Below are positions 54,996-64,000 of a DNA stretch of 64,000 nucleotides, one piece after another; the first letter of the stretch is position 1; each line of letters begins with the position of its first letter. The position numbers were made by a program, and so were the translations under genes. The stretch comes from Ursus arctos. Taxonomy: Eukaryota > Chordata > Mammalia > Carnivora > Ursidae. The notes under the pieces were generated by a model. The model did not search any database and was not told the DNA's origin. It saw nothing but the letters and a program-made list of their open reading frames with translations. The stretch is taken from contig NW_026623008.1 of NCBI RefSeq assembly GCF_023065955.2, positions 23,246,001 to 23,310,000 of the forward strand. Reading direction: 5' to 3'.

Positions 54996-56284
54996 TGGCC
55001 CCCAGAGTGGGACACGAGCAGGCCAGCCGGGCACTGCCAGGCTCTCAGCCTGTCCCTGGAACCCTTACCTGTGGAGCACAGGTGGCTACAAGGGAAGGAG
55101 TTGGCCCACTGCCATCCGCAGGCAGACACCGGTCTTGCATCCAGCGGTCAGAGTGACAACTGTAGGGTATAGCCCCCATGTACTCCTACCTCCTTCAGGA
55201 AGCCAACCAACCCATCAGAATCCAGCTCCTACACTCCCTTTCCATCACCAACAAACTTCGTCTACCCAGGAGAGGAACCAACCTCATTTATCTTAATTAT
55301 CTGAACCTAATTGCAAATGAAGGGACCAACACAGAGTGGAACAGATTCTCCTCCTTTAACACCCCCTCTGCCTCCCCTCTGACCCTAGCAGTCAAGGCTA
55401 AGGTTACAGAGACTCTGGGAAAAAGGAAGGTAAGAAGGCCAGAGCTGGAAGGGCTGAAGTCAGCCCCAGGAAAGACTTTCCAGCCTTTGAAGAGGCTATA
55501 CAGAAAAACTGGAGTCCAAACAAGAGCAAGAAATTCCAGGAGGAAATCTGCTGCTCCCTCCCAACGGTGCTCCCAGTCCTGCTCAGCCTCTGCTTCCATA
55601 GCCCCAATAACAGGGAACTCACTACCTCCATGGCACGCTACACAGCTTCAGCGGTGACACAGTTCTTCACACTGAGTTGACCTCTGCCTTTTTTTGCCCC
55701 CTGTCTCAGCAGAGGAGTCCCAATGGTCCACAGAGGGGATACTGAGGCCCAGAAGAGGCAAGGGAGTGGCCCTAGGGCCCCTTCCCCTGCTCCCCTCCCC
55801 CATCCTATCTGGTTTACCAGATGTTTGGCTCTCTAAGCAAAGTTTCTGCCCTCAGTCTCTGGCCAGACCCTGCTCCACCCGATATCGCAGTCCTGGGGGG
55901 ACTTTCTTGGTCACCACCTCCCTAGCTCTGGTTTTTAAGACTCTTAAGCTCAGCTGCCCCTGCTGCAGAGGTCTTGGCTCTAGTGCCTTTGAGACAGAAA
56001 TGCAGGGTTTCTGGAAACTGTCGGTCCCTCAGAAGGAATGGGGTGTAAGAACGTGCATGAGTGTGTGGTGGCGGTGGTGGGTGGGGGGTGGGGGTCCATG
56101 CTTCACCAACCTGGCCTCCAGCCGCCAAGGACAAACAGGCAAACCAATAGTCCTCATCCTGTGCCTTGAATCCTGACATCTGGAAGTCCTTCCTGGTGTT
56201 TAGCTGTCAACTCTTGAGCTGCAAAGGAAGTTAATTTGTTTTGGTTGGGTCCTGAGAGGAGCTGGATTCTACGAAGGGAGGGCA

Positions 56285-56500
56285 GAAGCGGTGACTAAGG
56301 GCCTGCTGTGTGCCAGATGCAGCATAAGTGTATATAAAAGTGACATCTCATCGAACCCTCACATCACCTGATGAATTAGGGATTAGTATCCCTATTTACA
56401 AAGAAGGAAACTGAGCCATAAAGAGGGGAACTAAGCTTGCCCAAGGCCACACAGACAGGAAAGGTCAGAATTGGGATTCCAGTCAGGCCCGGCATTGCGT
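56285..56500 (-). mobile_element. MIR SINE fossil
   Basis: Reverse MIR: gggcctgctgtgtgccag, tttacaaagaaggaaactga, gcttgcccaaggccacacag, ggattccagtcagg. Confidence 0.85.
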
Positions 56501-56639
56501 GGCGGTGCTGGTCAAGGTCTTTGGTCAAGGGTACTGGGACGAATTCAGGCTAATGACTCAATAAGGTGACCGGGGTCCAGAATGGGAGGTCACTATTAGA
56601 GTTCACCCACCCACCCCAATTCTGGGAACATTAACAAGC

Positions 56640-57190
56640 ACAACACTCACGCATGCGCGGCCCACGTGCCCCTCAGGCGGGATGAGAGAGAAGCAAAGGG
56701 AACTGACCAGGGATAGTTGCCCAAACAAGTTCCGGCCCCGCCTCTATGTTAATGACATGCAGATATATGCAAATTTATCCACGCTACCGCTCAAACCTTT
56801 GGGAGAAACGGGATGACACTGGAGCAGTTGCTATGGAAACCCAAATGCGACCCCCTCCCCCTCTACCGCTCAAGCAAGCGCAGAGACACGTGCACAAAGA
56901 CCCAGGGTTCCTCGCTCCAGAGCCCAGAGGATCACGGAGTCTCGGAGGGTGTGAACCGGAAGGACCCTTGGAAACTGCATCCAGCCCGGGGGAAGCTGCG
57001 GTCCCGGGGAAAGTCGCGGGAGAGCAGCTTCGTGGTGCGCCTTCCACTGAAGCCGAAGGGAGCTAGGTGGCCTTTCCGGTCCCTGGGGACTCCTACTCAG
57101 GCCTAGCAACTTGAGCCCCGCCCAGCGTTGCTTAGCAACGTCCCTCGAGCCCAGCAACCGCCGGTCACGCCCCCTAGCAACAGCTCCCCC
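56640..57190. promoter_or_regulatory. CpG-rich block with RFX X-box, octamer and NRF1-like sites
   Basis: Contains gcatgcgcgg (56651, NRF1-like), cacgtg E-box (56663), a perfect ATGCAAAT octamer (56767-56774), an X-box GTTGCTATGGAAAC (56827-56840), a palindromic X-box GTTGCTTAGCAAC (57127-57139) and AGCAAC half sites at about 57105, 57153 and 57176. It looks like a promoter or enhancer for RFX factors; no gene start is visible next to it. Confidence 0.5.
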
Positions 57191-57544
57191 AATCCTTGCT
57201 CCTGGCCTCCTCTGCCGCAAGAAAGGCGAGGAAAGAGGCTTGTGGACTAGGGCCAAAACGTGGGTGGAGGTCGTACTGTCCAGGCCCCAGCCTCAAAGCA
57301 CGCTGCAGGATTTCGCGGTCCACCTCTAGCCCTCTTCGCGGGGCGAGGTGCTAGAAGGCGAGTCATCTCCCCCATTTGCTAGGTGGGGGGGAACTGAAGC
57401 TCCGAAAGGAAGTCCCGGCCGAGAGCACAGAGCCTGTTCTTCCCTGAGTGCCCTGGGAAGCCAGCAAACGCTCTCCTGTCTCCCAGGGAGGAAGTCCTGG
57501 GCCTGGGGAGAAGGGGTGCGCAGCCGTCTTCCCCTTGACCTGCC

Positions 57545-57680
57545 CCAACTGCGTTAGGGAAACGACCCAAGTTGCCGACTCAGATCAAGCTGCAGGTTGC
57601 ATAGTAATTTGTGTTATTTACATACCGAACGGAGGCTGTGACGCTCACCAGCCCCTCGGAGTCGGTAAAGTTACCGAAGG
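57545..57680. promoter_or_regulatory. Candidate regulatory block, unique AT-rich core
   Basis: gcatagtaatttgtgttatt, tacataccgaacggaggct, tcggtaaagttaccgaagg (contains a small inverted repeat tcggtaa/ttaccga). No repeat signature. Confidence 0.3.
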
Positions 57681-58379
57681 AGCCCCGCCCCCTCCCCCGC
57701 TTCACTTGTCCAGACCCCTCTCTGTGTCCCCCTCCTATCCCCGCAACACACCTCCCGGCCCCTCTTCCTGTTCCTCCGGCTAAAATTCCACACCTCTCCC
57801 CGCCCCCAGCGCGTCCTCCGGTCCTGCTCGCCCCGACCTCCATCCCTAGGCCGAGGGCCCCCTCTGCTGTCGGCCGCGGGTAGGGCAGCAGCGGAGTTCG
57901 TGGGGCAGAGAGGAGGGGCTCCCCCAAACAACAAACGCCCCATCCTTCCCAGTACAGCACGGTCCAGAGTGAGGCTGGTACATGTGCAGACTTCCAGAGG
58001 GATGGACGGAGTACACCCCTTTAGGACCGGGGACGGGGGTGAGGACGAGGGAGGGGTGCTGCCACAAGTTCTTTCCTCTAAGACAGGCCCTGTCTCTTCC
58101 CACTGGGTTAGCCAGCCAGGGGGCAGCTAGTTTCCAGGTGGGTCCACAGACTCAGTTCTCCTGAGGCCCACCCCACACTGAAATGCTTTACGATTGTAGC
58201 TGCTTTTAGGAGCTCACGCCAGGTCCCAAGCAAAGCAGCACCATCCAGCCCTAACACCAGCTTCCAACCCTACCCTGAATGCCCACTCCCTCCCAGACCA
58301 AGACCCTTGGCTTTCTCCTGTACCAGTCTCTGGGAGTTCGTAAGAGGTGCAGAGAAGAGTCGTCCTGTATGGATCTCCC

Positions 58380-58505
58380 AACTTACTCAACGGAGACCCA
58401 CACATGGACATGCAGTCAGACATCCATACACACAGATGCACACACGTGCTCACAGGCACAAGCACACACAGACACTCACAGATGCACACAGACGCAGACA
58501 CTTAG
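58380..58505. repeat. CA-rich low-complexity tract
   Basis: Degenerate acacaga/cacaga units. Confidence 0.7.
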
Positions 58506-58525
58506 GGAATATGGTGGTACCCGAC

Positions 58526-58592
58526 TAGCCAAACGAAAAAAATCTTGGTAACCGAAAAAAATTTTTTTTGGTAACTGAAAAATTTAAAAACC
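58526..58592. repeat. Three degenerate 21-23 bp tandem units
   Basis: Units resembling ggtaaccgaaaaaaattt repeat about three times (agccaaacgaaaaaaatctt, ggtaaccgaaaaaaattt, ggtaactgaaaaattt), 360 bp beyond the SPOCD1 poly(A) signal. Confidence 0.7.
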
Positions 58593-58934
58593 ATTGCAAC
58601 TTGCTCTCCTTTTTCTCCCTAACAATCTCTGGGTATCTGTGCCCCTGCAAAAGCCTCATTTCTGTCTCCCCCACTCTAGTCCTGCCCTCTCTCCCATTGC
58701 TTCTTCCTCCTAGTTCAGAATACTTGCAGAATGCTTCCAGAACCCACCATGGCAACAGCTGTGTCCTGGGATGCAGTGATGGTTCAGGATCTCAAGACAA
58801 GCAACTGGCAAGGCTGCCCCTCCATCCCCCACACTTCAGCTCTGCTACATCTGCGCATAGAAACTCACAGAAACACCTATCCTGACCCACACCTGGCCCG
58901 GCCCAGGGTCTCTCCTGATCAGCCAGCAGATGCA

Positions 58935-59100
58935 ATCTCACCTTTGCCAAACTCTTTATTGAACCAAAGATCAACACCAAGCAGACCGCAGAAAAAGAAA
59001 CTCAAACAGCTGACCCCCCCCCCCGCCCCTCTCTTTGGAACAGCTCAGGATTCAGTCCTGGGGAGGGAATCAATGCCTCTCTTCTGGTGGGTAATGAGGG
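58935..59100 (-). other. SPOCD1: SPOCD1 3' untranslated region
   Basis: Short 3' UTR from the stop to a probable cleavage site 15-25 nt past the AATAAA signal. The exact end is unproven. Confidence 0.7.
58955..58960 (-). terminator. SPOCD1: SPOCD1 polyadenylation signal AATAAA
   Basis: tttatt on the plus strand (AATAAA on the transcript) 140 nt after the stop codon. Confidence 0.8.
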
Positions 59101-62779
<3,679 letters not shown>

Positions 62780-63095
62780 CTAGGAGGCACAAGAGGACAG
62801 GGGTGGGCTGGCAAGGTGCCAGGGAAGTCAGCAGCTCTCCATCGGTAGGGAGCCTCGGGGATATGGTTTTATTTTTCCAAACAATACATTCTTTTATTAC
62901 AGAGGTGCTGCAAACGTGTTAGAGAAAATATGGAAAATACAAAAAAAAGTGAAATTTACCAAAAAATCACCCCTGGCCCCAGCACTCAGAGACACTTGTT
63001 GGCCCTCTGGGGATCCTTGAAGCAGTTTTCCTACACACAGGGTGTGGGGGTCCTATGACTAAAATAGCTGGGATCAGGTATTCCACCTGTTTTCT

Positions 63096-63286
63096 CTCTC
63101 TCTCTTTTTTTTTTAAGATTTTATTTATTTGACAGAGAGAGAGCACAAGCAGGGGGAGCAGGCAGAGAGAGAGGGAGAAGCAGGCTCACGGAGCAGGGAG
63201 TCTGATGTGGGGCTTGATCCCAGGATGCTGGGATCATGACCTGAGCCACAGACTGACGCCTATCGACTGAGTCACCCAGGCCTCCC
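63096..63286 (-). mobile_element. Carnivore tRNA-Lys SINE, inverted
   Basis: tttttttttaagattttattt at left, gagagagagcacaagcaggg, ggggcttgatcccaggatgc, head tgagtcacccaggcctccc at right. An approximate duplication ccacctgt-ttct lies on both sides. Confidence 0.93.
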
Positions 63287-63689
63287 AGCCACCTGTATTC
63301 TCACTGCGTCCATGAATTACAGCAGAAGCATCTGCCGTGTGACACAGCGCCTGTACTGAGGGGAGGGGTGACCGTCGTGTAAGCCTCACTTCTCCTGCTG
63401 GGTGGTGGGGTCATTCCCAGGTTTCCACCATTACAAACAGTACTGAGGACATCCTTATGCAGGAAGTCTTCTCCTAAACTTTTAACTCTGTCCTTAGGAC
63501 AAGTTCGCAGGCGCAGATGACAGAATCAGGGAGAATGAGCCTTTTTAAGCCTTGATGCTCACTGCCAAGTCAGCTTTCCCCTCACAATAGAAATAGCTCT
63601 AACCACAAAACAAACATGGCTTCAGGAAGATTTTAAAAGATTCGGAAACTCAACTCTGGCCTCATAAACCACGTCCACAGTAGCACCAA

Positions 63690-63880
63690 GGCACATGCTT
63701 CAAATCACAGCTCCCCCGGGACCAACTAAGTGACCCTGGGCACAGGGCTTCCGGTTCCTCTTCCAGGACACCGGGATCACCTACCTCCTCGGTCCCTGCG
63801 AGATCTGAACGAGGCACTGTGTGTCCAAGGTCACACAGCAGGCGCTCGATTAGGAGTAAAGATGTTGTTATGGTTATTCT
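63690..63880 (+). mobile_element. MIR SINE fossil
   Basis: Forward MIR: ttcaaatcacagctcccccg, aactaagtgaccctgggcac, then a degenerate 3' part. Confidence 0.6.
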
Positions 63881-64000
63881 GCCCTCTGCTACTGTGCCGC
63901 TCTCTTCCCAGTGGGGACTTCTCCCTGGGTCTTCTAGTTCCTCCCTCTATACTTACGCGCGATTTATTCAGGGAATACAGATCGGTTTTGGTTGGGGACT

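Larger units (their letters stand above)
42281..58520. other. Intergenic region between SPOCD1 3' end and the 41 kb GC-rich block
   Basis: No supported gene. Contents: (CA)n at 42431-42454, SINEs at 43.45, 48.5, 48.67 and 49.33 kb inside or near an old L1, L2 at 46.3 kb, MIRs at 47.9, 52.6 and 56.3 kb, CA/GT-rich tracts at 50.5, 54.1-54.7 and 58.4 kb, and candidate regulatory blocks at 45.5, 51.65, 54.9 and 56.6-57.7 kb. Confidence 0.6.
62780..64000. other. SPOCD1 intron (partial), repeat-filled
   Basis: No exon recognised to the end of the window. Contents: LINE-like sequence at about 62860-63060 and 63290-63600 (ccattacaaacagtactgag, ggacatccttatgcaggaag), an inverted SINE and a MIR at about 63690-63880. 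Confidence 0.6.

Overview
This is nuclear DNA from a placental mammal, almost certainly a carnivoran of the bear, seal or mustelid group. It has split genes with GT-AG introns, CpG islands, old MIR, L2 and L1 fossils, and several young tRNA-Lys-derived carnivore SINEs with target-site duplications. The SINE tail wording looks like the bear or seal type rather than the dog or cat type; that species call is from memory. There is nothing prokaryotic or viral here. Two protein-coding genes can be supported, both on the minus strand. ADGRB2 (BAI2, a brain adhesion GPCR) occupies about 0.5 to 33 kb. I reconstructed 26 coding exons that join in phase into 1,449 codons, from the signal peptide (ATG at 26116) to the cytoplasmic tail. 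Only the final exons (about 130 residues, including the PDZ-binding C-terminus) lie left of the window. Reading right to left: a CpG-island promoter and probable non-coding first exon (33.0-33.7 kb), a 6.9 kb intron, the signal peptide/N-terminal exon (25.3-26.1 kb), an 11 kb repeat-rich intron, four thrombospondin repeats, the hormone-receptor domain, the GAIN/GPS region, seven transmembrane segments and the tail. SPOCD1 (58.9-62.8 kb) is present only as its 3' part: six exons, most of the SPOC domain, the basic Pro/Arg/Gly-rich C-terminus, the stop codon at 59101 and a poly(A) signal at 58955. The rest of the gene lies to the right. The two genes are tandem, with SPOCD1 upstream of the ADGRB2 promoter, as in human. 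The 25 kb between them has no convincing coding gene. It holds a second GC-rich, CpG-dense block at 40.9-42.3 kb, old repeats, CA/GT-rich low-complexity tracts, and several short AT-rich blocks dense in homeodomain (TAAT), octamer and RFX X-box motifs that look like candidate regulatory elements. The most interesting points are a GC-AG intron inside the ADGRB2 7TM region; a 33-codon in-phase cassette exon in its third intracellular loop with a G-run tract just after its donor; an interrupted CGG repeat and short upstream ORF at the ADGRB2 promoter; an RFX/octamer cluster at 56.6-57.2 kb; and homeobox-motif islands at 45.5 and 54.9 kb. I found no evidence for a wholly new biological system.
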